Shown here: piece after piece, positions 1 through 8,709 of the stretch
Numbering within the stretch: the first letter of the stretch is position 1
Layout of the letters: each line of letters starts with the position of its first letter
Origin: Streptomyces sp. NBC_01217
Lineage (GTDB): Bacteria > Actinomycetota > Actinomycetes > Streptomycetales > Streptomycetaceae
Direction of reading: 5' to 3'
NCBI RefSeq assembly: GCF_035994185.1
Contig: NZ_CP108538.1
Span: forward strand, 6,425,501 to 6,489,500
Length of the DNA stretch: 64,000 bases
Notes under the pieces: model-generated
Databases searched by the model: none
What the model saw: the letters and a program-made list of their open reading frames with translations, nothing else
What the model was told of the DNA's origin: nothing
Translations under genes and position numbers: made by a program

Positions 1-72
1 GCTGTGCATGGGCATGCACCGCGAAGCGGAAGAGGGCCGGACCGCCTGAAGGCAGGACGCCGCGAACGCCGA

Positions 73-112
73 GCGCCCGCCTTCCGCCCCCGGTGGGGGA
101 GGAGGCGGGCGC
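73..112 (-). terminator. hairpin downstream of the YceI gene
   Basis: GCGCCCGCC (73-81) pairs with GGCGGGCGC (104-112), with further partial pairing inside. It lies about 30 bases past the stop of the minus-strand YceI gene, where a terminator is expected. There is no U-tract, as is usual in Streptomyces. Confidence 0.55.
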
Positions 113-144
113 GCTCGGGTCCGGGCGTGGGGCGGCGGCAGGCG

Positions 145-762
145 TCAGGCCTGCGGGGCGGCCTTGATCGCGGAGATGTCGAAGTTGAGCTTGACCTTGT
201 CGCTGACCATCACACCGCCGGTCTCCAGCGCCGCGTTCCAGGTCAGGCCCCAGTCGGAGCGCAGGATGTTCGCGCTGCCCTCGAAGCCGACGCGCTCGTT
301 GCCGTAGGGGTCGGTGGCGGAGCCGTTGAACTCCAGGTCGATGGCGAGGGGCCGCGTGACGTCCTTGATGGTGAGGTCGCCGGTGATGCGGTAGGTGTCG
401 CCACCGAGCTGCTCGGCGTGGGTGGAGCGGAAGGTCATGAGGGGGAACTTCTCGGCCTCGAAGAAGTCGCCGCTGCGCAGGTGGCCGTCGCGGTCGGCGA
501 TGCCGGTGTCGATGCTGGCGATCTTGACATCGATGGAGGCGGTGGAGTTCGCGGGGTCGTGCCCGTCGAGCTTCAGGCTGCCCTCGTGCTCGCCGAAGGA
601 GCCGCGGACGTTGGTGACCATGGCGTGGCGCACGGTGAAACCGATGCTGCTGTGCGACGGGTCGATCGTGTACTCGCCGCTCAGGGCGACCAGGGCCGGG
701 TCCACGGCGGTGGCGGTGGCAGCGGACGGGGCGTTGTTGTTCTTGCGGTTGAACAGAGCCAT
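145..762 (-). CDS. YceI family protein
   Basis: A 205-residue protein with a YceI-like lipocalin-type domain over about residues 28-200. The opening GEYTIDPSHSSIGFTVRHAMV is the family signature, followed by SIDVKIASIDTGIADRDGHLRS and the DLTIKDVTRP segment. Family members are thought to bind isoprenoid or similar lipids and some are stress- or acid-induced. The ligand here is unknown. The N-terminus (MALFNRKNNN) has no signal peptide, unlike E. coli YceI, so a cytoplasmic location is likely, as for many actinobacterial homologues. The ATG at 762 is preceded by a GGAGG-type site. It appears monocistronic, with its own promoter upstream (829-857). Confidence 0.9.
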   Translation of the reverse strand: MALFNRKNNNAPSAATATAVDPALVALSGEYTIDPSHSSIGFTVRHAMVTNVRGSFGEHEGSLKLDGHDPANSTASIDVKIASIDTGIADRDGHLRSGDFFEAEKFPLMTFRSTHAEQLGGDTYRITGDLTIKDVTRPLAIDLEFNGSATDPYGNERVGFEGSANILRSDWGLTWNAALETGGVMVSDKVKLNFDISAIKAAPQA

Positions 763-828
763 GGCTCCTCCTCGGGGGACGTGATCGAGTGGCCGTCGAA
801 AGTGTTTGTTTAACCTTCAACGAGAAAG

Positions 829-857
829 ACTCTAGCGGCATCTAGTTCAAAGTTCAA
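829..857 (-). promoter_or_regulatory. probable promoter of the YceI gene with repeated TTGAAC
   Basis: On the minus strand TTGAAC (852-857) is followed after exactly 17 bases by TAGAGT (829-834), a good housekeeping-sigma promoter about 65 bases before the start codon. A second TTGAAC (845-850) directly follows the first, forming a direct repeat that could be an operator over the -35 region. This is sequence reading only. Confidence 0.5.
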
Positions 858-990
858 CATCCGTGGCGTGGATTGTTGTGGAAATCGACTCGGCTGCCGT
901 CATGCGCCCCTCGTCGCCCTCTGGCGGACGCGCGTAGAACTCGGGCACTATCTCCCTGCCTCTATTTGTCATGAGCAGGAGGAGTCCCCC

Positions 991-1515
991 ATGGTGTCAC
1001 GCATGACACTGCGCCCCGTCCTGACCGCCCTCGCCCTCGTCCTCGGCGTCCTCTTCGCCCCCGGCGTCGGTGTCCTCGGCAGTGGTGCCACCCAGGCCCA
1101 CGCCGTCACGAAGCTCACCCACTCCCAGGCCACCGCCCGGTTCAGCTCCTCCGGAATCACCTGGTCGTCCTCCGGCGGCTGCTCCGACCGGAACAACCCC
1201 ACCTGCACATCCTTCGAGCAGCTCAACCTGCCCACCGCCCAGGGCGCCCAGACCCTCAAGAGCGCCACCGGCTGCGCGCTCAACATCACCGGCGGCACCG
1301 AGACCGGGCACGCCAGCGGTACGTACTCGCACTGGAACGGCTACAAGCTCGACTACGGCAAGTCCACCTGTCTCACCAACTACATCCACAACGCCTTCAG
1401 CTACATAGGGCTCCGTGGTGACGGCGCTCCCCAGTACCAGTCCGGCTCCGGGAACATCTACGCGGACGAGGGCAACCACTGGGACGTCCTGTACTACAAC
1501 TGCGGCGGCTGCTGA
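991..1515 (+). CDS. small secreted protein, M15 peptidase-like
   Basis: 174 residues from the ATG at 991, chosen because GCAGGAGGAG ends 6 bases upstream; longer in-frame starts lack a ribosome-binding site. An N-terminal signal peptide (MTLRPVLTALALVLGVLFAPG, cleavage near the AHA of QAHAV) indicates secretion. The mature part has H-S-x5-H/D spacing in GHASGTYSHWNGYKLDYGK and a later GNHWDVLYYN. This arrangement (His, Asp, then a late His) resembles the zinc ligands of M15 D-Ala-D-Ala carboxypeptidase or Hedgehog-type domains. Several cysteines could form disulfides. The peptidase assignment is inferred from these motifs. The protein may equally be a non-catalytic relative. Confidence 0.6.
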   Translation: MVSRMTLRPVLTALALVLGVLFAPGVGVLGSGATQAHAVTKLTHSQATARFSSSGITWSSSGGCSDRNNPTCTSFEQLNLPTAQGAQTLKSATGCALNITGGTETGHASGTYSHWNGYKLDYGKSTCLTNYIHNAFSYIGLRGDGAPQYQSGSGNIYADEGNHWDVLYYNCGGC

Positions 1516-1530
1516 CCGCATATGCCTGCG

Positions 1531-1566
1531 CGCGTGCCCCCGTTCCCACCGGAACGGGGGCACGCG
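1531..1566 (+). terminator. 16-bp perfect hairpin terminator
   Basis: CGCGTGCCCCCGTTCC (1531-1546) and its exact complement (1551-1566) around a CACC loop, 16 bases after the stop of the small secreted protein gene. Confidence 0.8.
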
Positions 1567-1601
1567 GCGTCAAGGGACTTCCGCACTCCGGACCACATCG
1601 G

Positions 1602-1830
1602 CTATCGCCGCAGTGCTTCGACGGGCTGGATGCGGCTGGCGCGCCAGGCGGGGTAGAGGCCGGCGGCCAATCCGGTGGCCAGCCCGATGGCAGGGGCCAT
1701 GAGGACGGTCATGGGGTGGATGACCGGAGTGAAGCGGGCCGAGACCGACGCCGGCCTGTGTGAGGGCACCACCAGCGCGGAAGCCGCCCGGATCGCCGGG
1801 CTCGAGCGGGAGGTGAAGGATTCGCATGCC
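1602..1830 (-). pseudogene. 3' remnant of an FtsX/MacB-type ABC permease
   Basis: The minus strand encodes, ending in TAG at 1602, the peptide ASVSARFTPVIHPM followed by TVLMAPAIGLATGLAAGLYP and AWRASRIQPVEALRR. The pattern of a last transmembrane helix followed by LYPAWRASRxxPVEALR is the hallmark C-terminus of MacB/FtsX-family permeases. Upstream the open frame continues only to about 1830 without recognisable family sequence, so the rest of the gene is gone. It is a decayed fragment between two intact secreted-protein genes, consistent with rearrangement at this site. Confidence 0.75.
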
Positions 1831-1857
1831 GGTCACCGGAGGCCGGAAACATGCGCG

Positions 1858-1884
1858 AGCCCCCCGGCCCTCGGCCGGGGGGCT
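1858..1884 (-). terminator. hairpin terminator of the subtilase gene
   Basis: AGCCCCCCGGCC (1858-1869) and GGCCGGGGGGCT (1873-1884) form a perfect 12-bp stem with a 3-base loop, 18 bases beyond the protease stop codon. Confidence 0.8.
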
Positions 1885-1901
1885 GCGGATACGACGAGGC
1901 G

Positions 1902-4900
1902 CTACGAAGTGGTGCGGTAGGCCCGGAGGATCGTCTGCTTCAGCGTGTTGCCGTCCGCGTCCGTGAGCACGACGCGCAGCGAGACGGTGCCGGGGCGGGC
2001 GGGGTGGCGCAGTTCGAGCCGCTTGCGGTCGGCGACCCTGGCCGGCTTCCAGGTCCTGCCGCCGTCGTAGGACACGGTGACCGCCAGCTTGCGGACGGTA
2101 CGCGTGGTGGCCGCGCCCTCGATCGTGAAGGGGACGGTGAAGGCCGTACCGGCCTTGGCCGTGCTGGCCGCACCGAGCCTGGGCGTGAAGCGCACCGCCG
2201 ACAGCGGCAGCCACTTCACGGTGTCCCCGGCCACGTGAGCGGAGCGGAAGGTCCACTCAGCGGTCACCCGGGTGCTGACCGCGGAGAGTGACGTGGCGCG
2301 GGTGACGTCGGTGGTGAGCCGGTAGGTGTGCCGCCCGGCGGGGAGGGTGTGCGTCTCGCCGTTCAGGGGCGCGCCCGAGGTGAACACCGGTGTGCCGTCC
2401 GCGTACAGCGCGCTCCTGGCCTTGGTGTAGTCGGAGACGCCCACGTGGCCCGCGCCGTCGGAGAACAGCGGCACGTACGCGGCGAACTCGTCGCCGAGGC
2501 GGATCGCTCCCGACGCCTCCGCACCGGCGGTGTAGAGGTGCGGGCCGAAGACGCCGATGTTGAACCGCTGCGTGTACGACCTGCCGGCGGTGTAGGACCG
2601 GGAAGCGGTGACGGTCTGGCCGCCCTCCCACCGCTGTTCGCCGTCCGCGTCCGGGGCGCCGTACTGGCTCACGCCGTACTGCCACTTCACGCCGGGCAGG
2701 ACGTACTCGGTGCCGGTGTGCGGCAGGGCGAACTCGTCGGCGTCGAAGTCGAACCAGGACCCGTTGGGCGCCAGGGGCGCAGCCATGAGGGTCCCGGCCT
2801 TGCCCGCGGCGGGTGCGCCTACGGTGAGGTTCAGCTTGGCGAAGTCCTGGCGTCGCGGTCTCGCGGTGAATCCGGAGAGGTCGCCGGTGCGGTTCCACAC
2901 CGGCCGGTACCGCACGGCGCCATGGGTCCACGTCCCGTTGTACTGCGCGAACGCCTCTCCCGCCGGGAGCCGGGCGCCGAGCTGGCCGACCCTCAGGCCG
3001 GCGAAGTCGCCGACGAGGTAGGTGGCCGTGTAGCTCGATCCGTCGATGTCGAGGCCGAAGTTGAAGGTGGCGGCGGTGTGCTTCGCCGCGCGGTCGGGCA
3101 CGGTGATGCGTACGGGATCGGCCTTGCGGGCGTCCATGACCAGCGTGGTGTCCCGGGTCAGCGCGAACTTCGGGTGCAGCAGCAGAGCCAGTTCCCCGTC
3201 GCCGGGGCCGGCTCCGGTGGCGACGCGGCCTTCCAGGGCGTAGCGGCCCTTGGGCAGCCGCACCGTGAACTCCCCGTCCTCGGGGTTGGAGTAGTCCTTC
3301 CAGAGGTCGCCGCCCAGGCTGTAAACGCCGGTCTGCGAGTCACCGGTGGGCTTGCCCCGCAGGTCCAGGTGCCTGACCGTGAGGTCGTACGACTCGACCT
3401 CACGGGTCACGCCGAAGGCGGTTCGCACGGTGGTGTCCGCGTCCGTCGCGGTCACGGAGCCGCCGAAGGTGCCGTCGGCCGTGCCCGCGCGGGTGTCGGC
3501 GGTCACGGCGGCGGTCGCCGTGCCGCCCGCCGGGACGGTGAGCCGTTGCGGCGAGACGGTGAACATGCCCTTGGTGGCCGGCTTCCCGTCCTCACCGAAT
3601 GCCTCGGTGACCAGGTCCAGGGTGACCGGCCGGTCGCCGTCGTTGCGGTAGGTGATCTCCTTGGTGACGGGCTCGTCGTCGGCGTGCGGCCACCGGGCGG
3701 TGCCGAAGCCCAGCGCGGGACTGCTCGTCACCCGCTGGCCCATGGCCCGCGCGATGTCGGTACGGCCCGTGCCCTGGGCGAACGCGGACAGGCCCGGAGC
3801 GGCCGCGGCGGAGCCGGTGAGTACGGCCTTGATGCGCTCGCCGGTCCAGTCCGGGTGCTGCTGGGCGAGGATCGCGGCGGCGCCCGCCACGTGCGGGGTG
3901 GCCATCGACGTGCCGCTCATCGACACATAGCCGTCGGCCGCCGGGTCGCCCGCCACGCCCTCGGCGGCCCGTGCGGCGACGATGTCCACGCCCGGGGCGG
4001 TGAGGTCGGGCTTCAGGGAGCCCTCGGCGGTGGGGCCTCGGCTGGAGAAGTCGGCGATGCCGTCGGCCCGGTCCACCGCGCCGACGGTGAGCGCGGCGGC
4101 GGCGCTGCCCGGGGTGCCGATGGTGCCCGCGCCGGGCCCCCTGTTGCCCGCGGCGACGACGAACAGGGTGCCGGAGTCCGCCGACAGCCGGTTCACGGCT
4201 TGCTCGACCGGGTCGGTCCCCGGGGTGTCCTCGCCGCCGAGGCTGAGGTTGACCACCTTGGCGCCCTGCTCGACGGCCCACTGCATACCGGCGATGATGT
4301 CGGACTCGCGGCCGGCGCCGCTGTCGTCGAGGACCTTGCCGCTGATGATGCGCGCTCCGGGCGCGACGCCCTTGTACTTCCCGCCCGACCTGGCCCCGGA
4401 GCCCGCGACGGTCGAGGCCACGTGCGTGCCGTGGCCCACGCGGTCCACGGTGTCCGGCGTGTCGGAGAAGTTCTTCTGGGCGTCGACGCGGTCCTTCAGA
4501 TCGGGGTGCGTGGCGTCCACCCCGGTGTCCAGGACCGCGACGGTGACGCCCGTGCCGTCGTAACCCGCCGCCCAGGCCGCGGGGGCGCCGATCTGCGCCG
4601 TGCTCCGGTCCAGACTCGCCTCGACCTTGCCGTCGAGCCAGATCTTCCGGACCTTCGCCGAGGTGTCGCCGGCCGCCGAACGTGCCCCCGCACCGGTACC
4701 GGTGAGCGTCCGCCACAGCGTCGCGGCCTCGGACTTGCGGGCCCGCAGGGCGTCGCCGTTGACGCTGGGCAGGCCCCGGGTGACCCGGGCTCCGGAGGCC
4801 GACAACGAGCGCGCCGCGACGGAACCGCCCTCGGGGTAGGTGACGATGAGGGGCAGGTCGGGCCGGGAGGCGTCGTCGTATCCGAGGTCCACCAGCCGCG

Positions 4901-5282
4901 TCACGTCGAACAGCCGCCGGTCGACGGTGCCGTCCACGAGCAGCCGCTCGGCGTCGCGTGGCACCGTGAAGGCGTGCCCGCCGGCCGCGCGGGATATGCG
5001 GAACGTCATGTCCTCCCGGCCTTCGGCGGCCGAGACGCCGGTGATCTTGCCCGCGCGGTCCACGGTCACCTTGTCGCCGGTGACGAGGGTGACCGTCCGC
5101 GCGGGGCCTCCGGAACCGGCCCCCGCACCGAACACCGACCCCGGACGGAGCCCCGGGCGGGACGCGCCCTCGGCCGGAGCAGCCTGGACGTTCACGGCCG
5201 CCCCGCCCAACAGGGCGGTGGCGAGCGCGACCGCGGTGATCGGGCCGAACGCGCCTGTCGGCCTTCGTCTCTTGTGGTTCAA
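1902..5282 (-). CDS. secreted subtilisin-like serine protease (S8)
   Basis: A 1126-residue preproprotein. Residues 1-35 are a signal peptide, and about 36-235 a propeptide-like region. The S8 catalytic domain covers about 240-510, with Asp252 (VLDTGVDATHPDL), His284 (GHGTHVASTVAG), oxyanion Asn380 (VVAAGN) and Ser459 (GTSMATPHVAG) all present. About 600 residues of beta-rich, Fn3-like and PPC-like sequence follow, as in large Streptomyces 1100-residue extracellular subtilases. It should be an active exported protease, with nutrition or protein turnover as the likely role. The next gene upstream is an ABC permease on the same strand, 186 bases away, with no sign of translational coupling. The start at 5282 gives the positively charged MNHKRRR signal peptide n-region. 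Confidence 0.95.
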   Translation of the reverse strand: MNHKRRRPTGAFGPITAVALATALLGGAAVNVQAAPAEGASRPGLRPGSVFGAGAGSGGPARTVTLVTGDKVTVDRAGKITGVSAAEGREDMTFRISRAAGGHAFTVPRDAERLLVDGTVDRRLFDVTRLVDLGYDDASRPDLPLIVTYPEGGSVAARSLSASGARVTRGLPSVNGDALRARKSEAATLWRTLTGTGAGARSAAGDTSAKVRKIWLDGKVEASLDRSTAQIGAPAAWAAGYDGTGVTVAVLDTGVDATHPDLKDRVDAQKNFSDTPDTVDRVGHGTHVASTVAGSGARSGGKYKGVAPGARIISGKVLDDSGAGRESDIIAGMQWAVEQGAKVVNLSLGGEDTPGTDPVEQAVNRLSADSGTLFVVAAGNRGPGAGTIGTPGSAAAALTVGAVDRADGIADFSSRGPTAEGSLKPDLTAPGVDIVAARAAEGVAGDPAADGYVSMSGTSMATPHVAGAAAILAQQHPDWTGERIKAVLTGSAAAAPGLSAFAQGTGRTDIARAMGQRVTSSPALGFGTARWPHADDEPVTKEITYRNDGDRPVTLDLVTEAFGEDGKPATKGMFTVSPQRLTVPAGGTATAAVTADTRAGTADGTFGGSVTATDADTTVRTAFGVTREVESYDLTVRHLDLRGKPTGDSQTGVYSLGGDLWKDYSNPEDGEFTVRLPKGRYALEGRVATGAGPGDGELALLLHPKFALTRDTTLVMDARKADPVRITVPDRAAKHTAATFNFGLDIDGSSYTATYLVGDFAGLRVGQLGARLPAGEAFAQYNGTWTHGAVRYRPVWNRTGDLSGFTARPRRQDFAKLNLTVGAPAAGKAGTLMAAPLAPNGSWFDFDADEFALPHTGTEYVLPGVKWQYGVSQYGAPDADGEQRWEGGQTVTASRSYTAGRSYTQRFNIGVFGPHLYTAGAEASGAIRLGDEFAAYVPLFSDGAGHVGVSDYTKARSALYADGTPVFTSGAPLNGETHTLPAGRHTYRLTTDVTRATSLSAVSTRVTAEWTFRSAHVAGDTVKWLPLSAVRFTPRLGAASTAKAGTAFTVPFTIEGAATTRTVRKLAVTVSYDGGRTWKPARVADRKRLELRHPARPGTVSLRVVLTDADGNTLKQTILRAYRTTS

Positions 5283-5468
5283 GGCGTGCCTTTCTTCGGT
5301 TGCCGGCCCAGCGGCCGGTACTGGTGGGAGGAGTCTGTGTGGACACGTGACGCACTGCTCGCGCCGGGCGGAACGCGCGTCGAGGAGCGCCGCGTGCCGG
5401 CCGTTGGTCAGGCGTCCCGACCGGAAAACCGCGGGACCCCGGGAACACGCGATTCGGCGCGCTGGGCG

Positions 5469-6485
5469 TCAGGCGACGCGCTTGCGGCCCCACAGGAAGA
5501 CGAAGGCCGTGACGGCGGCGGTCAGGGCGAAGAGGATCGAGGCGCCCAGCCACTGCATGCCGCTCATCTGCGAGATGGGGAGGTAGTCCAACGCCCAGCC
5601 CACGATGCCCTTCTGCTGCTGGCAGGCCGCGACGGCCTTCTCCGGCCCGGCGTGCACGCAGGTGCTCCAGCCGAGGGTGTCCCCGGAGCCCGTGACGTAC
5701 GACATGTCGACTTGGTGAGCGCTGGCAGGCAGGTTCGGGGGGCCGACGTCGACACCCGTGTCGGTGGTGATCCTGGAGACGTGGCCGAGATCGAGCCGGG
5801 AAGCGGACCAGACCAGCTGGACTGCGACCGCGAAGAAGAAGGTCACGACCATGGCGATCAGCGTGCGGCGCAGGAGCAGGCCGATCGCGACGCCGCCGAT
5901 GACGGTGAAGAGCGCGAGTGCGACGGGCACGGGCCCGGTGTTGTCGAACGCCTGGCCGGAGGTCCAGTCCAGGACGGCGCCTTGCCGGCTGACCGGGGCC
6001 CACCACCGGCCGAAGGCGAAGGACAGGGTGACGGTGCAGACCACGACCACCAGGGCACTGATGCCGATCTTGGCGGCGAGCCAGCGGGCGGGCCGGGCGG
6101 CCTGAGTGGTGACGAGCTTGGCCGTGCCGCTCTCCAGGTCGCCGGCGAGCAGCGGGGCGCCGAGGAAGACCCCGAGGAGGACGGGGACGAAGCCGAGCCC
6201 GTAACCGGCCTTCAGGAGCTCGGTACTGTACGGGCTGATGCCCTCCATCCACGTGTCGGGACCCGATGCGGGCCAGCCCTTCGCGGCGAGGTGGTCGAGC
6301 AGGCCTGCACGCTGGTAGAGCATCCAGGCCACGGCGAGGGCCGCCAGGGCCAGCAGCGTCCAGAAACCGGCACGGTGCTGGCGCCAGACGAGCCAGATCA
6401 TCCCGCTCAGCCGGGGGCGGCGGGCGCCGCGGTCGGCGGCGGGGGGCGCGGACGGTGCGGAAGAGGTCGCGGTCAGGTTGCTCAT
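5469..6485 (-). CDS. ABC transporter permease (ABC-2 type)
   Basis: 338 residues from the ATG at 6485, which overlaps the TGA of the upstream ATPase gene as ATGA. That coupling decides the start over a longer frame reaching 6620. About six hydrophobic segments are visible: near residues 33-50, 88-108, 135-160, 185-205, 208-230 and at the C-terminus. A large extracytoplasmic loop (about 235-300) contains two cysteines. The sequence LSGMIWLVWRQHRAGFWTLLAL is typical of Streptomyces permeases paired with YtrB/BcrA-like ATPases. With the adjacent ATPase it should form an exporter of unknown substrate. Confidence 0.88.
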   Translation of the reverse strand: MSNLTATSSAPSAPPAADRGARRPRLSGMIWLVWRQHRAGFWTLLALAALAVAWMLYQRAGLLDHLAAKGWPASGPDTWMEGISPYSTELLKAGYGLGFVPVLLGVFLGAPLLAGDLESGTAKLVTTQAARPARWLAAKIGISALVVVVCTVTLSFAFGRWWAPVSRQGAVLDWTSGQAFDNTGPVPVALALFTVIGGVAIGLLLRRTLIAMVVTFFFAVAVQLVWSASRLDLGHVSRITTDTGVDVGPPNLPASAHQVDMSYVTGSGDTLGWSTCVHAGPEKAVAACQQQKGIVGWALDYLPISQMSGMQWLGASILFALTAAVTAFVFLWGRKRVA

Positions 6486-7477
6486 GCCGCCGCCCCCCGA
6501 CCGTGCGTGCCGTACGAAGCGCCCGGTATCTGGGCCACCGGACTGATCAGCGGCGGCACGTGGGGCGAGCGCAGATAGGCGAGCAGGAGTTCCTCCAACT
6601 GCGGGCTGTGGGACTGCCACTGGTCACCGACCGGGCCGTCCGGGCGGATCAGGGCGGTCGCCTGCCGCCCGCTGGTGCGGTACTCGATCACGGTGTGGCG
6701 AGCCAGCTCGGCCGGAACGCCGGCGCCACCGTCGGCGACGCCCTGCAGCAGCACATGGGCGCTGCGGATCTCGTCCACGTCACCGGCCACCCGCAGGCCG
6801 CCGGCGGCGATGACCACCAGGAAGTCGCAGACGCTCTCCAGCTCGCTGAGCATGTGGGAGGACATCAGCACCGTGGTGCCGTGCTCGGCGGCCTCGGCCA
6901 TCAGGGTGGTCATGAGCTCGCGGCGCACCAGCGGGTCGAGGTCGGACATCGGCTCGTCGAGCAGCAGCAGGTCCGGCCGCTTGCCGAAGGCGAGGGCGAA
7001 GGCCACACGGGTGCGCTGACCGCCGGAGAGGGTGCCGACCTTCGCGTCCATCGGCACATTGCCCGCCCGGACGATCTGCTCGGCGGCCCGCTGGTCCCAG
7101 CCCGGGTTGAGCTCGCGGCCCAGCCGCAGCGTCTCGGCCACCGTGAACCGGCGGAACAGCGGCTTCTCCTGGGCGAGGAACGCCGTGCGGCGTCCTGCCT
7201 CCGCGGTCTGGGGCGCCGCGCCGAACACCGTGAGGGTGCCCTCGGTCGGCTCCAGCAGATTGGCGGCGATCGACATCAGCGTCGTCTTGCCCGCGCCGTT
7301 GGGGCCCACGAGCCCGCAGATCCGGCCGGCCGGCAAGCGGAACGAGCAGTCCCGCAGGGCCCAGCCGCGCCGGTACTTCCGACCCACCCCGTGGGCCTCG
7401 ATCGCCGACTCCTCCTGCGGGCCGCCCCTGTCCATGGGGTCTCTTCCGTACGCGGCGCCCATGACGGCGTCACTCAC
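6482..7477 (-). CDS. ABC transporter ATP-binding protein
   Basis: 331 residues. The ABC ATPase domain (about 28-235) has Walker A GPNGAGKTT, Q-loop FLAQEKPLF, signature LSGGQRTR, Walker B LLLLDEPMSDLDP and H-loop SSHM, all intact. The C-terminal 80 residues are typical of BcrA/YtrB-like drug or bacitracin-type exporter ATPases. The gene is translationally coupled to the permease that follows. Exporters of this class often carry a GntR/YtrA-type regulator just upstream. None is present here, so control is unclear. Confidence 0.93.
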   Translation of the reverse strand: MSDAVMGAAYGRDPMDRGGPQEESAIEAHGVGRKYRRGWALRDCSFRLPAGRICGLVGPNGAGKTTLMSIAANLLEPTEGTLTVFGAAPQTAEAGRRTAFLAQEKPLFRRFTVAETLRLGRELNPGWDQRAAEQIVRAGNVPMDAKVGTLSGGQRTRVAFALAFGKRPDLLLLDEPMSDLDPLVRRELMTTLMAEAAEHGTTVLMSSHMLSELESVCDFLVVIAAGGLRVAGDVDEIRSAHVLLQGVADGGAGVPAELARHTVIEYRTSGRQATALIRPDGPVGDQWQSHSPQLEELLLAYLRSPHVPPLISPVAQIPGASYGTHGRGAAA

Positions 7478-7769
7478 TGGTGCTCCTTGATTGCCGGGCC
7501 TTGTGGTTGCTTGTACGCCGTCGCGCTGACGGCACGCCCCCTCCGGGGCGGGTCGACGGCCCGACGTGCGCGGGCGCCGATCCCCACCGAGGGTGTCCCC
7601 TTCGTGACGAGCAGGTTAGGAGGCCCGCTCGCCGCCGCGCCTCGGGAAGAAGGCTGATCTCCGGTGCCCCTCTACCACTTTCGGCCGAGGAAGGCCGGGG
7701 CGCTCGGCAGCGGCGGCGAAGCACCGGCACGAACCCGGCTACCCAGCGCCGTGCTTCACGGTCGCGCCA

Positions 7770-7946
7770 TCAGGCCGCCGTCGCCGATATGTCCGCGCCG
7801 GGCGGACGGCCGGTCGTGGCAGCAGGCCGGGAGACCGCCGGATCCGGGTTCATCAGATCGTCACCCGAGCCGAGGACAGCGACCTCGAGGGCCGTCTGCG
7901 CGTAAACCCGCGCCGAGTGCAGCAGCCGGTGCAGCAATGGGGACAT
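7770..7946 (-). CDS. hypothetical small protein (58 aa)
   Basis: An ATG at 7946 sits 6 bases after a perfect AGGAGG, the strongest ribosome-binding site in this interval, and opens a 58-residue frame. The product begins MSPLLHRLLHSARVYAQTAL and then EVAVLGSGDDLMNPD, with an amphipathic or hydrophobic N-terminal half and a polar Pro/Ala-rich tail. I do not recognise the family. It lies alone between the ABC operon and an IS remnant. The case rests on the ribosome-binding site and plausible composition. Confidence 0.5.
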   Translation of the reverse strand: MSPLLHRLLHSARVYAQTALEVAVLGSGDDLMNPDPAVSRPAATTGRPPGADISATAA

Positions 7947-8176
7947 CGCAAGCCTCCTGTGACGGTGGAAGGTGAGCCCACCGTGCCCCGTGTCCGCAGA
8001 CCGCCGCGGCGGCCCGAATCAGGACGCCCGCGAGCCTGTTCCACGAGGGGGAGCTCTTGACCGCCACGCTACGACGGCCCCGTGGCCGGACGCTTCGGGC
8101 AGAAGTCCGACCCGTGGTGCGGCCGCTCCGCCTTTCGGCCGAGCGCCGATCCACCGGTATCGGCGGTGGGGCTTGA

Positions 8177-8709
8177 TCAAGTTCCGTAGGTGTCCGTGTC
8201 AGTGGTGATGCCCAGGATCGGGAGTGCTCGTTGGGGTTCGTCGCGGATGGCCCGGGTGGTCTTGGCGATGTTGTCGGCTCCGAGGAGCTTCAGCACGCCG
8301 ATGGCGAGGTTGCGGAAGGTCGCCATGGCCCGGGGCGCGGTCCCGGTGTGGACGGTGGAGGCGTCCTCGGCGAAGGTGACGTCCCTGATGTGGTGCGAGG
8401 AGTTCTTCACTCCCCAGTGCCCGCGAATCGCGGCGGCCAGATCGGCCGGGCCGGCCTGGTTGGCGTCCAGGCTGGTCACGGCGTAGACGCTCTCACGACT
8501 CTCGCGCTGGCCGGTGGGCGTGCGACGGCGGTGGACGCGGATGGCCAGGCGGGCGTGGGGGAAGGCGATCCCGCCGGCCTCGTCGGCGATCGCGCAGGTC
8601 TTGATCGACCGGGACTCCCGCCGTCCGTGCCCGGTCCCGGAGGCGGTGTGCTGGACGGCGATGTCCCGCCAGGGCAGGGCCGCCAGCTGGCGGTGGGCGA
8701 TCGGCGGAT
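8177..8709 (-). pseudogene. truncated ISAs1-family transposase (C-terminal part)
   Basis: A continuous minus-strand frame ends at 8177. It encodes LPWRDIAVQHTASGTGHGRR, then ESRSIKTCAIAD, ESVYAVTSLDANQAG, and AAIRGHWGVKNSSHHIRDVT followed by FAEDAS. The RGHWGVKN-xxHxxRDVxFxED block is the conserved C-terminal motif of ISAs1 (H-repeat-associated) transposases. At about 8709 the similarity stops, so roughly the N-terminal half and the catalytic aspartates are missing. The element cannot transpose itself. It marks a past insertion or deletion breakpoint. Confidence 0.85.

Noticed and set aside
2328..6578. 1416-codon open frame on the plus strand opposite the protease and ABC permease
   Set aside because: It is the antisense of the subtilase and permease genes; high-GC third positions keep the opposite frame free of stops. 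Composition is Gly/Arg/Val-rich with no family motif.
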